Shown: positions 35,029-45,658 of the stretch, one piece after another
Position numbering within the stretch: position 1 is the stretch's first letter
Layout of the letters: each line of letters begins with the position of its first letter
DNA from: Bradyrhizobium sp. 199
Lineage (GTDB): Bacteria > Pseudomonadota > Alphaproteobacteria > Rhizobiales > Xanthobacteraceae
Assembly: GCF_023073355.1 (NCBI RefSeq)
Contig: NZ_JADPJI010000002.1
Location: forward strand, 1,240,001 to 1,304,000
DNA: 64,000 nt
Direction of reading: 5' to 3'
Notes under the pieces: generated by a model
What the model saw: the letters and a program-made list of their open reading frames with translations, nothing else
Told to the model about the DNA's origin: nothing
Databases searched by the model: none
Translations under genes and position numbers: made by a program

Positions 35029-36404
35029 GCGCGCCGATATGGACGGTTGCCGAAGTGGCGCGCGCACTGGGCGCGGACGGAGCGTTCCCGAACACGCCGA
35101 TCGACTTCGTCACCCAGGACAGCCGGCTGGTGAAGCCGGGCTGCCTGTTCGTCGCGCTGAGCGGCACGCCGAGCGGCGGCTTCGTCTCGGCCTTTGCCAG
35201 TGCGCGCGATGGCTGGGAGTTCGCGGACAAGGCGGAAGCCTCCGGCGCGGTCGCGATGATCGTGCCGCACGAGATCACGGGAATTCGCATTCCGCAGATC
35301 GTTGTCAAGGATACGCTGATCGATGGGCTCTGGGGCCTCGCGCGCGCCGCGCGCGCCCGCTTTAAGGGACCGGTCATCGGACTTACCGGCAGTGCGGGCA
35401 AGACCAGCACCAAGGAATTTCTGGCGGCCTACCCGAATGCCTATGCGAGCCCCTCGAGCTTCAACAATTTCTGGGGCGTACCGCTGACGCTGTGCAACGC
35501 CAGGCCCAACGCCAGCCTCTGGGTCGTCGAGATGGGCATGAACCAGAAAGGCGAGATCGCGCGGCTCAGCGAATTAACGCGGCCGACCGTCGCGCTGGTC
35601 GTCAACGTCCAGCCGGTGCATCTGGAAAAACTCGGCTCGCTCGACGCCATCAGACGCGAGAAGGTGTCGATCGCGCTCGGCCTGTCCGAGAACGGGGTGC
35701 TGGTGCTGCCGGCCGGGATCAAGGCGCCCGACTGGAAGGGCAAGGTCGTACGCTTCGGCGACAAAGCCGAGGTGCACGAGGTCGCGCACGCCCCGCATGG
35801 CGAGAGCTGGCAGGTCGTGGCCATGATCGGCAAGAAAGAGATCGCCTTCAGCCTGACGCCGGGCGCGCCGCACCGCGTGCAGAATGCGCTGGCCGCGCTC
35901 GCCGCGGCCCGTGCGGCCAATCTCGACACGGCGACGCTGGCGATCAAGCTCGACCGGGTCGGCATCATGACCGGCCGCGGCGTCGAGCAGGCGGTCGGCG
36001 GTATCACCGTGATCGACGACAGTTTCAACGGCAATCCGGCCAGCGTTGCTGCCGCGTTGCAAAGCCTCCAGGCGCGCAACGTGACCGGCGGCCGCCGCGT
36101 TGCGGTGCTCGGCGACATGCTGGAGCTGGGCGACGATGCGCGCGATTATCACACCGCCCTCGCCAAGCATCTCGACGGTATTGACGGGGTCTACTGCGTC
36201 GGCCCCCTGATGCGCCACCTCTACGACGTGCTGCCATCGGGCAAGGGCCTCGGATGGCACCACGATCCCGCCACGCTGAAGCCGGACGAGGTCGCAAATC
36301 TGCTGAGGGCGGGCGATGTCGTGGTTGTCAAGGGCAGCAAGAAGATGTTCTGGGTCAACAAGTTTGTGCCGGGGCTGGTGGCCGCCTTGCAGGCAAAGGC
36401 GTAA
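35025..36404 (+). CDS. murF: UDP-MurNAc-tripeptide:D-Ala-D-Ala ligase
   Basis: A 459-residue Mur ligase: an N-terminal UDP-binding domain (TQDSRLVKPGCLFVAL), the ATP loop GLTGSAGKTSTKE near residue 120, VVEMGMNQKGEIARL in the central domain and VIDDSFNGNPASVAAAL in the C-terminal part. It adds D-Ala-D-Ala to complete the pentapeptide. A frame following MurE with ATGA overlap is the normal dcw arrangement. Confidence 0.95.
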   Translation: MSAPIWTVAEVARALGADGAFPNTPIDFVTQDSRLVKPGCLFVALSGTPSGGFVSAFASARDGWEFADKAEASGAVAMIVPHEITGIRIPQIVVKDTLIDGLWGLARAARARFKGPVIGLTGSAGKTSTKEFLAAYPNAYASPSSFNNFWGVPLTLCNARPNASLWVVEMGMNQKGEIARLSELTRPTVALVVNVQPVHLEKLGSLDAIRREKVSIALGLSENGVLVLPAGIKAPDWKGKVVRFGDKAEVHEVAHAPHGESWQVVAMIGKKEIAFSLTPGAPHRVQNALAALAAARAANLDTATLAIKLDRVGIMTGRGVEQAVGGITVIDDSFNGNPASVAAALQSLQARNVTGGRRVAVLGDMLELGDDARDYHTALAKHLDGIDGVYCVGPLMRHLYDVLPSGKGLGWHHDPATLKPDEVANLLRAGDVVVVKGSKKMFWVNKFVPGLVAALQAKA

Positions 36405-36572
36405 ACTGCTTGGAAGGCGCTGTTCCCGAATCCCACCCTTTGCGGCGCAAGGCCGTCCGGTCTCCCCAGAGGTCGCCCGACCCATGATGAACACCAGCGA
36501 ATGCGCGCCGAGGCAGGTTGAGGCCGGGACCAAGGCCAAGACCGCGTGCATAGGCGCCATAGGACCGACTGA

Positions 36573-37676
36573 ATGTTTTACTGGCTGATCGAGCTCTCCA
36601 ACACATTTCCGGGCTTCGGTGCCGTTCGCACCTTCCTGAACGTCTTCCGCTATATCACCTTCCGCACCGGCGGCGCCGTCGTCACCGGCGCGCTGTTCGT
36701 GTTCCTGTTCGGGCCCTGGATCATCGATCACTTACGTATCCGCCAGGGCAAGGGCCAGCCGATCCGCAGCGATGGTCCGCAATCGCATCTTGCCAAGAAG
36801 GGCACGCCCACCATGGGCGGGCTGATGATCCTGTCCGGCCTCACGGTCGGCACCGTGCTGTGGGCCAATCCGCTCAACCCCTACGTCTGGATCGTGCTCG
36901 CGGTGACACTCGGCTTCGGCTTCGTCGGCTTCTATGACGACTACCTCAAGGTGACCAAGCAGACCACGACCGGGTTCGGCAGCAAGCTTCGCCTGCTGAT
37001 CGAGGCAGCGATCGCGCTGGTGGCCTGCTACGCCCTGGTGCGGCTGAACCGCGATCCCGCCTCGACCGCGCTGACCGTTCCCTTCCTCAAGGACACCGTG
37101 CTGCATTTCGGCTGGTTTTTCGTGGTCTTCGGCGCCTTCGTCATCGTCGGCGCCGGCAACGCGGTAAACCTCACCGACGGTCTCGACGGCCTCGCCATCG
37201 TTCCCGTGATGATCGCGACCGCGAGCTTTGCGATGATCGCCTATCTCGCCGGCAACGCGGTGTTCGCCGATTATCTCCAGATCAAATATGTCGCCGGCAC
37301 CGGCGAGCTTGCCGTGCTCTGCGGCGCGCTGCTGGGCGCCGGCCTCGGCTTCCTCTGGTTCAACGCGCCGCCGGCCTCGATCTTCATGGGCGACACCGGC
37401 TCGCTCGCGCTCGGCGGCATGCTGGGAGCAATCGCGGTCGCGGTGAAGCACGAGATCGTGCTCGCGGTGATCGGCGGACTGTTCGTGCTGGAGGCGGTCT
37501 CCGTCATTGTGCAGGTGGTGTCGTTCAAGCTCACGGGCAAGCGCATCTTCCGGATGGCGCCGATCCATCACCATTTCGAGCAGCTGGGCTGGACCGAGCC
37601 GCAGATCGTGATCCGCTTCTGGATCATCTCGGTGATGCTGGCGCTCGCCGGCCTGTCGACGCTGAAGCTGCGGTGA
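36573..37676 (+). CDS. mraY: Phospho-MurNAc-pentapeptide transferase
   Basis: A 367-residue polytopic enzyme that joins phospho-MurNAc-pentapeptide to undecaprenyl phosphate (lipid I). Family hallmarks: [29 protein letters not shown] (catalytic DD), [25 protein letters not shown] and the loop [13 protein letters not shown]. About ten membrane helices. It lies 168 bases after murF; that gap shows no clear gene. Confidence 0.96.
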   Translation: MFYWLIELSNTFPGFGAVRTFLNVFRYITFRTGGAVVTGALFVFLFGPWIIDHLRIRQGKGQPIRSDGPQSHLAKKGTPTMGGLMILSGLTVGTVLWANPLNPYVWIVLAVTLGFGFVGFYDDYLKVTKQTTTGFGSKLRLLIEAAIALVACYALVRLNRDPASTALTVPFLKDTVLHFGWFFVVFGAFVIVGAGNAVNLTDGLDGLAIVPVMIATASFAMIAYLAGNAVFADYLQIKYVAGTGELAVLCGALLGAGLGFLWFNAPPASIFMGDTGSLALGGMLGAIAVAVKHEIVLAVIGGLFVLEAVSVIVQVVSFKLTGKRIFRMAPIHHHFEQLGWTEPQIVIRFWIISVMLALAGLSTLKLR

Positions 37677-37702
37677 TGATGGTCGCCGTGTTTCAATTTT
37701 GC

Positions 37703-37803
37703 CGTCATTCCGGGGCTCGCGAAGCGAGAACTATGGTGCGCAATTGCGCACCAGAGAATCTCGAGATTCCGGGCTCGACGCTAACGCGTCGCCCCGGAAT
37801 GAC
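37703..37803. repeat. Palindromic repeat between mraY and murD (CCGGAATGAC family)
   Basis: GTCATTCCGGGGCTCGCGAA at the left is answered by GTCGCCCCGGAATGACAGG at the right; an inner arm TGGTGCGCAATTGCGCACCA is itself a perfect palindrome. It is embedded in the dcw cluster. Confidence 0.85.
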
Positions 37804-37815
37804 AGGGGTCCGATC

Positions 37816-39213
37816 ATGATCCCCGTCACGTCCTTTGCCGGCAAGACCGTCGCGGTGTTCGGCCTCGGCGGTTCGGGGCTCGCCTCCTGCCATGCGCTGA
37901 AGGCCGGCGGCGCCGAGGTGATCGCGGCCGACGACAATGCAGAGAACGTCGCCAAGGCCGCGCAGGCCGGTTTCATCACCGCCGATTTGCGCAACGTCTC
38001 TTGGACAAATTTCGCAGCCCTCGTGCTCGCGCCCGGCGTGCCGCTGACGCATCCCGTGCCGCACTGGAGCGTGCTGAAGGCGCGCGAAGCGGGCGTTGAG
38101 GTGATCGGCGACATCGAGCTGTTCTGCCGCGAGCGCAGGCGGCACGCACCGGATGCGCCGTTCGTCGCCATCACCGGCACCAATGGCAAATCGACCACGA
38201 CGGCGCTGATCGCGCATCTCACCAAGGTGGCCGGCTATGATACCCAGATGGGCGGCAATATCGGCACCGCGATCCTGTCGTTGGAGCAGCCAGGCATGGG
38301 CCGCGTCCACGTCATCGAGATGTCGTCCTATCAGATCGACCTCACGCCTTCGCTCGATCCCTCCGTCGGCATTCTGCTCAATATCAGCGAGGACCACATC
38401 GACCGTCACGGCACCATCGCGCATTACGCGGCGGTGAAGGAGCGCCTCGTTGCCGGCGTGCAGGCGGGCGGCACCGCGATCGTCGGTGTCGATGATGGCT
38501 TTTGCCGCGATATCGCGGACCGGCTCGACCGCGCCGGCAAGAACGTCGTGCGTATCTCGGTCAGGAATCCGCTCGCGAGCGGCATCCATGTCGAGCACGG
38601 CACTATCGTGCGCACGGCGGGCGGTGCGCGCAGCGAGGTCGCAAAGCTCGGCGGCATCGGCTCGCTGCGCGGCCAGCACAACGCACAGAACGCGGCCTGC
38701 GCCGCCGCCGCCGCGCTCGCGATGGGCATCAGTCTCGATGTGCTCCAGAACGGCCTGCGCAGCTTTCCCGGTCTGGCGCACCGCATGGAGCAGGTCGGCC
38801 GCCGCGGCAACGTGCTGTTCGTCAACGACTCCAAGGGCACTAACGCCGACGCCACGGCGCATGCGCTGTCGTCCTTTGTGGACATTTTCTGGATCGCCGG
38901 CGGCAAGCCGAAGGCAGGCGGGATCACTGGCCTCACCGGCTTCTTCCCGCGCATCCGAAAAGCCTATCTGATTGGCGAAGCCGCGCAGGAATTTTCCGGC
39001 ACGCTCGGCACAGTCGCGCACGAGATCAGCCGGACGCTGGACGTCGCGGTCGAGCACGCCGCGCGCGATGCTGACGCCTCAGGCCTGCAAGATGCAGTCG
39101 TGCTGCTGTCACCCGCCTGCGCCTCCTTCGACCAGTACCGCAACTTCGAGATACGCGGCACCAAGTTCCGCGATCTGGTGCAGGCGCTGCCGGGCGTGAA
39201 GCCGGTGGTGTGA
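37816..39213 (+). CDS. murD: UDP-MurNAc-L-Ala:D-Glu ligase
   Basis: A 465-residue Mur ligase: N-terminal Rossmann-like [21 protein letters not shown] loop [26 protein letters not shown] and [11 protein letters not shown] (family signatures). It adds D-glutamate to UDP-MurNAc-L-Ala. The longer open frame from 37699 runs through the palindromic repeat, so ATG 37816 is the real start. Confidence 0.95.
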   Translation: MIPVTSFAGKTVAVFGLGGSGLASCHALKAGGAEVIAADDNAENVAKAAQAGFITADLRNVSWTNFAALVLAPGVPLTHPVPHWSVLKAREAGVEVIGDIELFCRERRRHAPDAPFVAITGTNGKSTTTALIAHLTKVAGYDTQMGGNIGTAILSLEQPGMGRVHVIEMSSYQIDLTPSLDPSVGILLNISEDHIDRHGTIAHYAAVKERLVAGVQAGGTAIVGVDDGFCRDIADRLDRAGKNVVRISVRNPLASGIHVEHGTIVRTAGGARSEVAKLGGIGSLRGQHNAQNAACAAAAALAMGISLDVLQNGLRSFPGLAHRMEQVGRRGNVLFVNDSKGTNADATAHALSSFVDIFWIAGGKPKAGGITGLTGFFPRIRKAYLIGEAAQEFSGTLGTVAHEISRTLDVAVEHAARDADASGLQDAVVLLSPACASFDQYRNFEIRGTKFRDLVQALPGVKPVV

Positions 39214-39227
39214 GCGGGCATTCGCGC

Positions 39228-39346
39228 TCCCATGTCGTCGCCCGGCTTGACCGGGCGACCCAGCATTCCAGATATCCAGCTCGAGCCGAGAGGCCGCGGC
39301 GTACTGGATGCCCCGGTCAAGCCGGAGCATGACGGTGTTTTGTGAC
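39228..39346. repeat. Palindromic repeat between murD and ftsW
   Basis: GTCGTCGCCCGGCTTGACCG at the left and CCCCGGTCAAGCCGGAGCATGAC at the right form the arms. The left arm recurs almost unchanged at 58149-58185. The rest of the murD-ftsW spacer (to 39444) shows nothing else clear. Confidence 0.8.
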
Positions 39347-39444
39347 GGCAGCGGAGATCATCTCCCAATCATCCGCGTTCCCTTAACCCTCCGGTAACCA
39401 ACCTCGGCGACCAATGAACGGACCTCTGTCCGAAAGCGGCCGCC

Positions 39445-40596
39445 ATGCTCTCCCGTGAAGAACGCACCCCCTTTTCCGAGTGGTGGTGGACCGTCGACAA
39501 GCCGCTGATGGGCGCGATCCTGGCCTTGATGCTGACCGGGGTGATCCTGTCGCTGGCGGCGAGCCCGCCGGTTGCGACCCGCATCGGGCTCGATCCCTTC
39601 CACTTCTTCAGCCGCCACGTGCTGTTTCTCCTCCCGTCCTGCCTGGTGCTGCTCGGCGTGTCGTTCCTGTCGCCGCGCGCGATCCGCCGCTCGGCCCTGA
39701 TCATCTTCGCGGCCAGCATCATCCTGATCGTGCTGACGCTGGCGATCGGCCCCGAAGTGAAGGGCTCGCGGCGCTGGATCACGCTGCTCGGCGTCAACAT
39801 CCAGGCTTCCGAAATCGCGAAACCTTCGTTCGTCGTCATCGCCGCCTGGCTTTTCGCCGAATCGACCAAGCGGCCGGAAATGCCGGCGACCTCGATGGCG
39901 CTGGTGCTGCTGTTGATGCTGGTCTCGCTGCTGGTGATGGAGCCGGACTTCGGCCAGACCATGCTGATCCTGATGGTGTGGGGCTCGCTGTTCTTCATCG
40001 CGGGCATGCGCATGATCTGGGTGTTCGGCCTCGCAGGTCTCGGTGCGGCCGGCCTGTTCAGTGCCTATCTGTTCGTCCCGCATGTCGCCGGCCGCATCAA
40101 GCGCTTCATGAACCCGGCCTCCGGCGACACCTTCCAGGTCGATACCGCCATGGAAGCTTTTTACAACGGGGGATGGTTCGGGCTCGGCCCCGGCGAGGGC
40201 ATCGCCAAGCGCAGCCTGCCGGATAGCCACACCGACTTCGTGTTCGCGGTCGCCGCCGAAGAGTTCGGCATCATCCTGTGCCTCGCGATGCTGACGCTGT
40301 TTGCCTTCGTCGTCGTCCGCACGCTGTCGCGCGCCTATGCCACCGAGGACATGTTCTCGCGCTTTGCAGCTTCAGGGCTCGCCATCCTGTTCGGCGTGCA
40401 GGCCGCGATCAACATGTCGGTGAACCTGCAGCTGATCCCCGCCAAGGGCATGACGCTGCCCTTCATCTCCTATGGCGGCTCCTCGATCGTGTCGCTGGCC
40501 TATGGCGTCGGCATGATGCTGGCGCTGACGCGGCTGCGCCCACGCACCGAGGTTGAGGCGAGCGGCCACGCCGACGCGATGCGGAGTTACGCGTAG
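39445..40596 (+). CDS. ftsW: Septal peptidoglycan polymerase FtsW (SEDS)
   Basis: A 383-residue membrane protein with ten hydrophobic helices. SEDS signatures: GSRRWITLLGVNIQASEIAKP, the lipid II-site region LPDSHTDFVFAVAAEEFG and the late LIPAKGMTLPFISYGGSSIV. It polymerises lipid II at the septum with FtsI. Flanked on both sides by repeats. Confidence 0.95.
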   Translation: MLSREERTPFSEWWWTVDKPLMGAILALMLTGVILSLAASPPVATRIGLDPFHFFSRHVLFLLPSCLVLLGVSFLSPRAIRRSALIIFAASIILIVLTLAIGPEVKGSRRWITLLGVNIQASEIAKPSFVVIAAWLFAESTKRPEMPATSMALVLLLMLVSLLVMEPDFGQTMLILMVWGSLFFIAGMRMIWVFGLAGLGAAGLFSAYLFVPHVAGRIKRFMNPASGDTFQVDTAMEAFYNGGWFGLGPGEGIAKRSLPDSHTDFVFAVAAEEFGIILCLAMLTLFAFVVVRTLSRAYATEDMFSRFAASGLAILFGVQAAINMSVNLQLIPAKGMTLPFISYGGSSIVSLAYGVGMMLALTRLRPRTEVEASGHADAMRSYA

Positions 40597-40599
40597 CCG

Positions 40600-40740
40600 C
40601 TCCCGTGTCCGGGACAAGCCGAGCGCAGAGCTAGGACCCCGACTGCGGCGATAGGCCCCGGTTCAGCAGCGCACCGCGCCGAAAGGCGGCGCACTGCGCC
40701 CGGGGGGGCGAGCACCGTCGTTGCGGCTCGCAATGACCGC
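40600..40740. repeat. Degenerate repeat tract between ftsW and murG
   Basis: The tract starts GTGTCCGGGACAAGCC, contains GCGCACCGCGCCGAAAGGCGGCGCACTGCGC (partial inverted repeats) and ends GCGGCTCGCAATGACC, like the end of the 4105 repeat. It looks like decayed repeat copies. Confidence 0.45.
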
Positions 40741-40765
40741 TGACAGCCTGTAAAACGCTTCCACC

Positions 40766-41866
40766 ATGGACAATTCCCCCCTGATTCTTCTCGCCGCGGG
40801 CGGCACCGGCGGCCATCTGTTTCCGGCCGAGGCGCTCGGTGTCGAACTGATCCGGCGCGGCTATCGCATCCGCCTCGTCACGGACGAGCGCGCGCTGCGC
40901 TATGGCGGACTGTTCAGCAAGGACATGATCGACGTCGTCAGGAGCGAGACCGCGCGCGGCCGTAATCCGTTTCAGCTCGCCTATGCCGGGCTCACGCTCG
41001 TGGCCGGCACGCTGTCGGCCTACACGCTGATCAAGCGCTTGAAGCCCGTCGCCGTCGTCGGCTTCGGCGGCTACCCGACGCTGCCGCCGCTGGTCGCGGC
41101 GAAATTTGCCAGCGTGCCCGGCATCATCCACGACGCCAACGCGGTGCTGGGCCGCGCCAACCGGTTCCTGTCGGGCCACGTGCGCGCCATCGCGACCTCC
41201 TTGCCCGGCGTGCTCGACCGCGATCCGGCGCTCTCTGGAAAGACCACGACGGTTGGCACCCCGATGCGGCCCACGGTCCTTGCAGCCGCTGCTGCGCCAT
41301 ATGCCGCGCCCGAGGTGAACGGACCGCTGCGGCTGCTCGTGGTCGGCGGCAGTCAGGGCGCGCGCATCATGGCCGATATCGTGCCGGGCGCGATTGAGCG
41401 GCTCGAGCCCGCGCTGTGGAGCCGGCTCGTCCTGACCCAGCAGGTGCGCGACGAGGACATGACCCGCGTCCGCGCGGTCTATGACAAGCTCAAGATCACG
41501 GCAGAGCTCGCGCCGTTCTTCACGGATCTGCCGGCGCGGCTCGCCTCCAACCATCTGATCGTGTCGCGCTCAGGCGCCGGCACGGTGGCCGAACTCGCCG
41601 CAATCGGGCGGCCCTCGATCCTGGTGCCGTTGCCAGGCTCGATCGACCAGGATCAGTTCGCCAATGCCGGCGTGCTGGTCAAGGTGGACGGCGCGATCCG
41701 CATCCCGCAGGCCGAGTTCACCTCCAATCGCCTTGCCGCCGAAATCTCCGCTTTCGCCGCCGAGCCCGCGCGCCTCGCCGCCATGGCCGGGGCCGCGAAG
41801 GGGGCAGGGCGGCTCGATGCCGCCGAGCGGCTGGCCGATCTGGTGGTCAAGGTCGCGGGAATCTGA
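40766..41866 (+). CDS. murG: UDP-GlcNAc:lipid I N-acetylglucosamine transferase
   Basis: A 366-residue GT28 glycosyltransferase: AAGGTGGHLFPAEALG at residues 8-22, GFGGYPTLPPLVAA and IHDANAVLGRANR in the N-domain, VVGGSQGARIMADIVP and SRSGAGTVAELAAIGRPSILVPLPGSIDQDQ in the C-domain. It makes lipid II on the inner face of the membrane. Normal length and no oddities. Confidence 0.96.
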   Translation: MDNSPLILLAAGGTGGHLFPAEALGVELIRRGYRIRLVTDERALRYGGLFSKDMIDVVRSETARGRNPFQLAYAGLTLVAGTLSAYTLIKRLKPVAVVGFGGYPTLPPLVAAKFASVPGIIHDANAVLGRANRFLSGHVRAIATSLPGVLDRDPALSGKTTTVGTPMRPTVLAAAAAPYAAPEVNGPLRLLVVGGSQGARIMADIVPGAIERLEPALWSRLVLTQQVRDEDMTRVRAVYDKLKITAELAPFFTDLPARLASNHLIVSRSGAGTVAELAAIGRPSILVPLPGSIDQDQFANAGVLVKVDGAIRIPQAEFTSNRLAAEISAFAAEPARLAAMAGAAKGAGRLDAAERLADLVVKVAGI

Positions 41867-41990
41867 CGCGAAAAAGCCCTTGTCTTCGCCTTCTAAAGCG
41901 GGGCATCCAGTAGGAAAGGCACGCGCCTGATTTGGCCGTGACTTTCGCCAGATACCGCCTGTGCAAGGCGGCGAGGTCAGGGAACAGAGC

Positions 41991-43394
41991 ATGAGACTGC
42001 CGCGCGAGATCGGACCCATCCACTTCGTCGGGATCGGCGGGATCGGCATGAGCGGCATCGCCGAGGTGCTGGTCAATCTCGGCTATGCGGTGCAGGGCTC
42101 GGACGCGTCCGACAATTACAATCTCGACCGTTTGCGCAAGAAGGGCGCAAAAGTCTCGATCGGCCACAAGGCCGAGAATGTCGACGGTGCCGAGGTCGTC
42201 GTGGTCTCCACCGCGATCAAGCGCGACAATCCGGAACTGATGGCGGCGCGCGAACGGCGCATTCCCGTGGTGCGCCGCGCCGAGATGCTGGCCGAGCTGA
42301 TGCGGCTGAAGAGCTGCGTCGCCATCGCCGGCACCCACGGCAAGACCACGACGACCACGATGGTCGCAACATTGCTCGACGCCGGCGGCCTCGATCCCAC
42401 CGTGATCAACGGCGGCATCATCAACGCCTACGGCTCCAACGCGCGCCTCGGCGCCGGCGACTGGATGGTGGTGGAGGCCGACGAGAGCGACGGCACGTTC
42501 CTGAAGCTGCCGACCGACGTTGCAATCGTCACCAACGTCGATCCCGAGCATCTCGACCACTTCAAGACCTTCGAGGCCGTGCAGGACGCTTTCCGCCATT
42601 TCGTCGAGAATTTGCCGTTCTACGGCTTCGCCGTGATGTGCATCGATCATCCCGTGGTGCAGAGCCTCGTCGGCAAGATCGAGGATCGCCGCATCATCAC
42701 GTACGGCGAGACTCCGCAGGCCGATGCGCGGCTGGTCGATCTCACGGCCGGCGGCGGCGGCTCGAAATTCAAGGTCGTGATCCGCGATCGTAAGAGCGGG
42801 GCTGTGCACGAGATCGCCGATCTCGCGCTGCCGATGCCGGGCCGCCACAACGCCTCGAATGCGACGGCCGCGATTGCGGTCGCGCACGAGCTCGGCGTGC
42901 CGGACGAGGCGATCCGCAAGGCGCTGGCCGGCTTCGGCGGCGTAAAGCGCCGCTTCACCAGGACCGGTGAATGGAACGGCGTCACTGTCATCGACGATTA
43001 CGGCCATCACCCCGTGGAAATCGCGGCCGTCCTGAAAGCGGCGCGCGACTCCTACGATGGCAAGGTCATCGCCGTGGTGCAGCCGCATCGTTACACCCGC
43101 CTGCAATCGCTGTTCGAGGAGTTCTGCACCTGCTTCAATGACGCCGATGCGGTTGTTGTCGCCGATGTCTATGCCGCCGGCGAAGCGCCGATCCACGGCA
43201 TCGACCGCGACCATTTCGTCGCCGGCTTGCGCGCCTATGGACACCGCGAGGTGATCCCGCTGCCGGCTGCATCCGAGCTCGCGGGTATCGTCAAGGGGCT
43301 GGCGAAATCCGGCGATCTCGTCGTGTGCCTGGGCGCCGGTAACATCACGCAATGGGCATATGCCTTGCCGGACGAATTGAAGGCGCTGGGGTGA
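41991..43394 (+). CDS. murC: UDP-MurNAc:L-alanine ligase
   Basis: A 467-residue Mur ligase: [20 protein letters not shown] at the start, ATP loop [24 protein letters not shown] and [15 protein letters not shown] late in the protein. It adds the first stem residue. ATG 41991 with AGGGAA upstream is preferred to the open-frame start at 41961. Confidence 0.95.
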   Translation: MRLPREIGPIHFVGIGGIGMSGIAEVLVNLGYAVQGSDASDNYNLDRLRKKGAKVSIGHKAENVDGAEVVVVSTAIKRDNPELMAARERRIPVVRRAEMLAELMRLKSCVAIAGTHGKTTTTTMVATLLDAGGLDPTVINGGIINAYGSNARLGAGDWMVVEADESDGTFLKLPTDVAIVTNVDPEHLDHFKTFEAVQDAFRHFVENLPFYGFAVMCIDHPVVQSLVGKIEDRRIITYGETPQADARLVDLTAGGGGSKFKVVIRDRKSGAVHEIADLALPMPGRHNASNATAAIAVAHELGVPDEAIRKALAGFGGVKRRFTRTGEWNGVTVIDDYGHHPVEIAAVLKAARDSYDGKVIAVVQPHRYTRLQSLFEEFCTCFNDADAVVVADVYAAGEAPIHGIDRDHFVAGLRAYGHREVIPLPAASELAGIVKGLAKSGDLVVCLGAGNITQWAYALPDELKALG

Positions 43395-43435
43395 GCGTGG
43401 CGATGCTTCACTCACAGCTCGCTACACGGGACACT

Positions 43436-43556
43436 GCCCTCCCTTACCCCTTGCGGGGGAAGGCGGGGGAGAGGGGTGGCCACGCGCGAGGACTGAGCTT
43501 TTGGCTACCCCCCTCCCTGACCCTCCCCCGCAAGGGGGGAGGGAACGGAAAGTGCG
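43436..43556. repeat. Palindromic repeat between murC and murB
   Basis: CCCTCCCTTACCCCTTGCGG at the left and CCGCAAGGGGGGAGGGA at the right form the outer arms with an inner GGGGAGAGGGGTGG/CTACCCCCCTCCC pair. It is related in style to 17574-17757. Confidence 0.75.
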
Positions 43557-43581
43557 TGCTCTCCTCACTTGGGGATACGGC

Positions 43582-44502
43582 ATGAGCTTTCCCGACATCA
43601 CGCCCTCGCTCAAAGCCGCAATGCCCGAGCTTCGCGGCCGGCTACTGGCCAACCAGTCGCTCGCCGAGCTCACCTGGTTTCGCGTCGGCGGTCCGGCTCA
43701 GGTGCTGTTCACGCCGGCGGATGAGGACGATCTCGCTTATTTCCTCGCGCGTCTCGCCAGCGATATCCCGGTCTACGTCGTCGGGGTCGGCTCCAACCTG
43801 ATCGTGCGCGACGGCGGCATTGCGGGCGTGGTGATCCGGCTGGCACCGCGCGCCTTCGGCGAGGCGAGCGCGAGCGGCGATGTCGTCACCGCCGGTGCTG
43901 CCGCGCTCGACAAGCGCGTGGCGGAGGTCGCCGCGTCGGCCAATATCGGCGGGCTCGAATTCTACTTCGGCATTCCCGGCACCATCGGCGGCGCGCTGCG
44001 CATGAATGCCGGCGCCAATGGCGGCGAGACCAAGGACGTGCTGGTGGAGGCGCGAGGGGTTGGGCGCGACGGCAGCAAGCACGTGTTCTCCAACGCCGAC
44101 ATGAAATTCGTCTACCGGAGCAGCGGCGTCGATCCCTCCATCATCTTCACATCGGCGCGCTTTCGCGGCGAGATCAGGGACCTTGACGCGATCCGCGCGC
44201 GCATGGCGGAGGTGCAAAGCCATCGCGAGACCGCGCAGCCGATCCGCGAGAAGACCGGCGGCTCCACCTTCAAGAATCCGCCCGGCCATTCCGCCTGGAA
44301 GCTGGTCGACGTCGCCGGCTGCCGCGGCTTGCGTGTCGGCGGTGCTGAGGTCTCCGAGCTGCACTGCAATTTCCTGATCAACACCGGCGATGCCACCGCG
44401 CACGACATCGAGACGCTGGGCGAGACCGTGCGCGAACGGGTGAAGGCAAATTCCGGAATTGAGCTACACTGGGAAATCAAGCGGATTGGGATTCCGGCGT
44501 GA
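43582..44502 (+). CDS. murB: UDP-N-acetylenolpyruvoylglucosamine reductase
   Basis: A 306-residue FAD enzyme (type with a short substrate loop): [33 protein letters not shown] (FAD site), [21 protein letters not shown] and [20 protein letters not shown] with the catalytic Ser. It reduces enolpyruvyl-UDP-GlcNAc to UDP-MurNAc. ATG 43582 marks the start; upstream frame is repeat DNA. Confidence 0.95.
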   Translation: MSFPDITPSLKAAMPELRGRLLANQSLAELTWFRVGGPAQVLFTPADEDDLAYFLARLASDIPVYVVGVGSNLIVRDGGIAGVVIRLAPRAFGEASASGDVVTAGAAALDKRVAEVAASANIGGLEFYFGIPGTIGGALRMNAGANGGETKDVLVEARGVGRDGSKHVFSNADMKFVYRSSGVDPSIIFTSARFRGEIRDLDAIRARMAEVQSHRETAQPIREKTGGSTFKNPPGHSAWKLVDVAGCRGLRVGGAEVSELHCNFLINTGDATAHDIETLGETVRERVKANSGIELHWEIKRIGIPA

Positions 44503-44510
44503 GTGTCAGT

Positions 44511-44580
44511 CCGGGGGCGCGTAGCGCAACCCGGAATCGCGAGGTTCCGGGTTCGATGCTGCGCATCGCCCCGGAATGAC
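44511..44580. repeat. Palindromic repeat between murB and ddl (CCGGAATGAC family)
   Basis: GGGGGCGCGTAGCGCAACCC, an inner CCGGAATCGCGAGGTTCCGG palindrome and the end GCGCATCGCCCCGGAATGAC. Same family as 37703, 56630 and 63711. Confidence 0.8.
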
Positions 44581-44609
44581 GAACACAGAGAGTTGACGGG
44601 CCAAAGAAC

Positions 44610-45596
44610 ATGCGCATCACCATCCTCTTCGGCGGCTCCAACCGGGAGCGTCTGGTTTCGGTCGCCTCGGCCCAGGCGCTGCATCTGGCATTGCCCGAGG
44701 CCGATCTGTGGTGGTGGGACGTCGAGGACAAGGTGCATGTCGTCCAGTCGAAGCAACTGCTCGAACATGCCCGTCCGTTCGAGGACGAGTTCAAGCCCGG
44801 CACATCAGGCATTCCGCTCGAACAGGCACTTGATCGGGCCAAGGCCGAGGATCGCGTGCTGGTGCTCGGCCTGCATGGCGGGCGAGCCGAGAACGGCGAA
44901 TTGCAGGTGATGTGCGAGGCGCGCGGCGTCCCCTTCACCGGATCGGGCTCGGCCTCCTCGCATCTCGCCTTCGACAAGATCGCGGCCAAGCACTTCGCCG
45001 CTCTCGGCGGGGTGACGCCGCCGGCCAACATTGCGCTCGACAACATCGACGAAGCCTTCGCCGAATACGGCAGGCTGATCGCCAAGCCGGCGCGCGACGG
45101 ATCGAGCTATGGCCTGATCTTCGTCAACGCCAAACAGGATCTCGTCGCCGTCCGTAACGCGGCGAAGCATGAAGAGTATGTCATCGAACCCTATATTGCC
45201 GGCGTCGAGGCGACCTGCGGCGTGCTGGAGCGCGCGGATGGTTCGATCATCTCGCTGCCGCCGATCGAGATCATTCCGGGCGAGGGCAGTTTCGACTACG
45301 CCGCAAAATATCTCCTGAAGTCGACCCAGGAGATCTGTCCGGGCCGTTTCGCGCCCGAGATCACCGACGCGCTGAAGGCGCAGGCGATGCTGGCGCACCG
45401 CGCGATGTCCTGCACCGGCTATTCCCGTTCCGACTTCATCGTCTCGGACAGGGGCCTGGTCTATCTCGAGACCAACACGCTGCCCGGGCTGACCAAGTCC
45501 TCGCTCTACCCCAAGGCGCTGAAAGCCGAGGGTATCGAGTTCGTCGACTTCCTGCGCGGCTTGGTGGAGCTCGCCGGACGGGGCGTGCGGAAATAG
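44610..45596 (+). CDS. ddl: D-alanine--D-alanine ligase
   Basis: A 328-residue ATP-grasp enzyme: GGSNRERLVSVASAQAL at the start, GRAENGELQVMCEARGVPFTGSGSASSHLAFDK, KPARDGSSYGL (ATP-binding Lys) and LVYLETNTLPGLTKSSLYPKAL (metal and D-Ala site, with the usual E-x-N). It supplies the dipeptide used by MurF. The N-terminal GG-x-S-x-E motif has the form GGSNRE. Confidence 0.93.
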   Translation: MRITILFGGSNRERLVSVASAQALHLALPEADLWWWDVEDKVHVVQSKQLLEHARPFEDEFKPGTSGIPLEQALDRAKAEDRVLVLGLHGGRAENGELQVMCEARGVPFTGSGSASSHLAFDKIAAKHFAALGGVTPPANIALDNIDEAFAEYGRLIAKPARDGSSYGLIFVNAKQDLVAVRNAAKHEEYVIEPYIAGVEATCGVLERADGSIISLPPIEIIPGEGSFDYAAKYLLKSTQEICPGRFAPEITDALKAQAMLAHRAMSCTGYSRSDFIVSDRGLVYLETNTLPGLTKSSLYPKALKAEGIEFVDFLRGLVELAGRGVRK

Positions 45597-45604
45597 TTAG
45601 GACT

Positions 45605-45658
45605 GGTTAACGGCCGAACGGGCGAAACGGGCCGGTTTGGGGCTCAAAACCGGTAAAA
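45605..45658. promoter_or_regulatory. Conserved element upstream of ftsQ, shared with lpxC; rest of the 350-base ddl-ftsQ gap
   Basis: GGTTAA (45605), GGTTTGGGG (45634) and, 8 bases on, CGGTAAAA (45651) recur in the same order and similar spacing before lpxC (50343-50392). The remaining gap to 45946 has an AT-richer tract with TTAACGAACTTTACC at 45713-45727, a half-match to the CtrA box TTAA-N7-TTAA, and no convincing gene. Confidence 0.45.
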
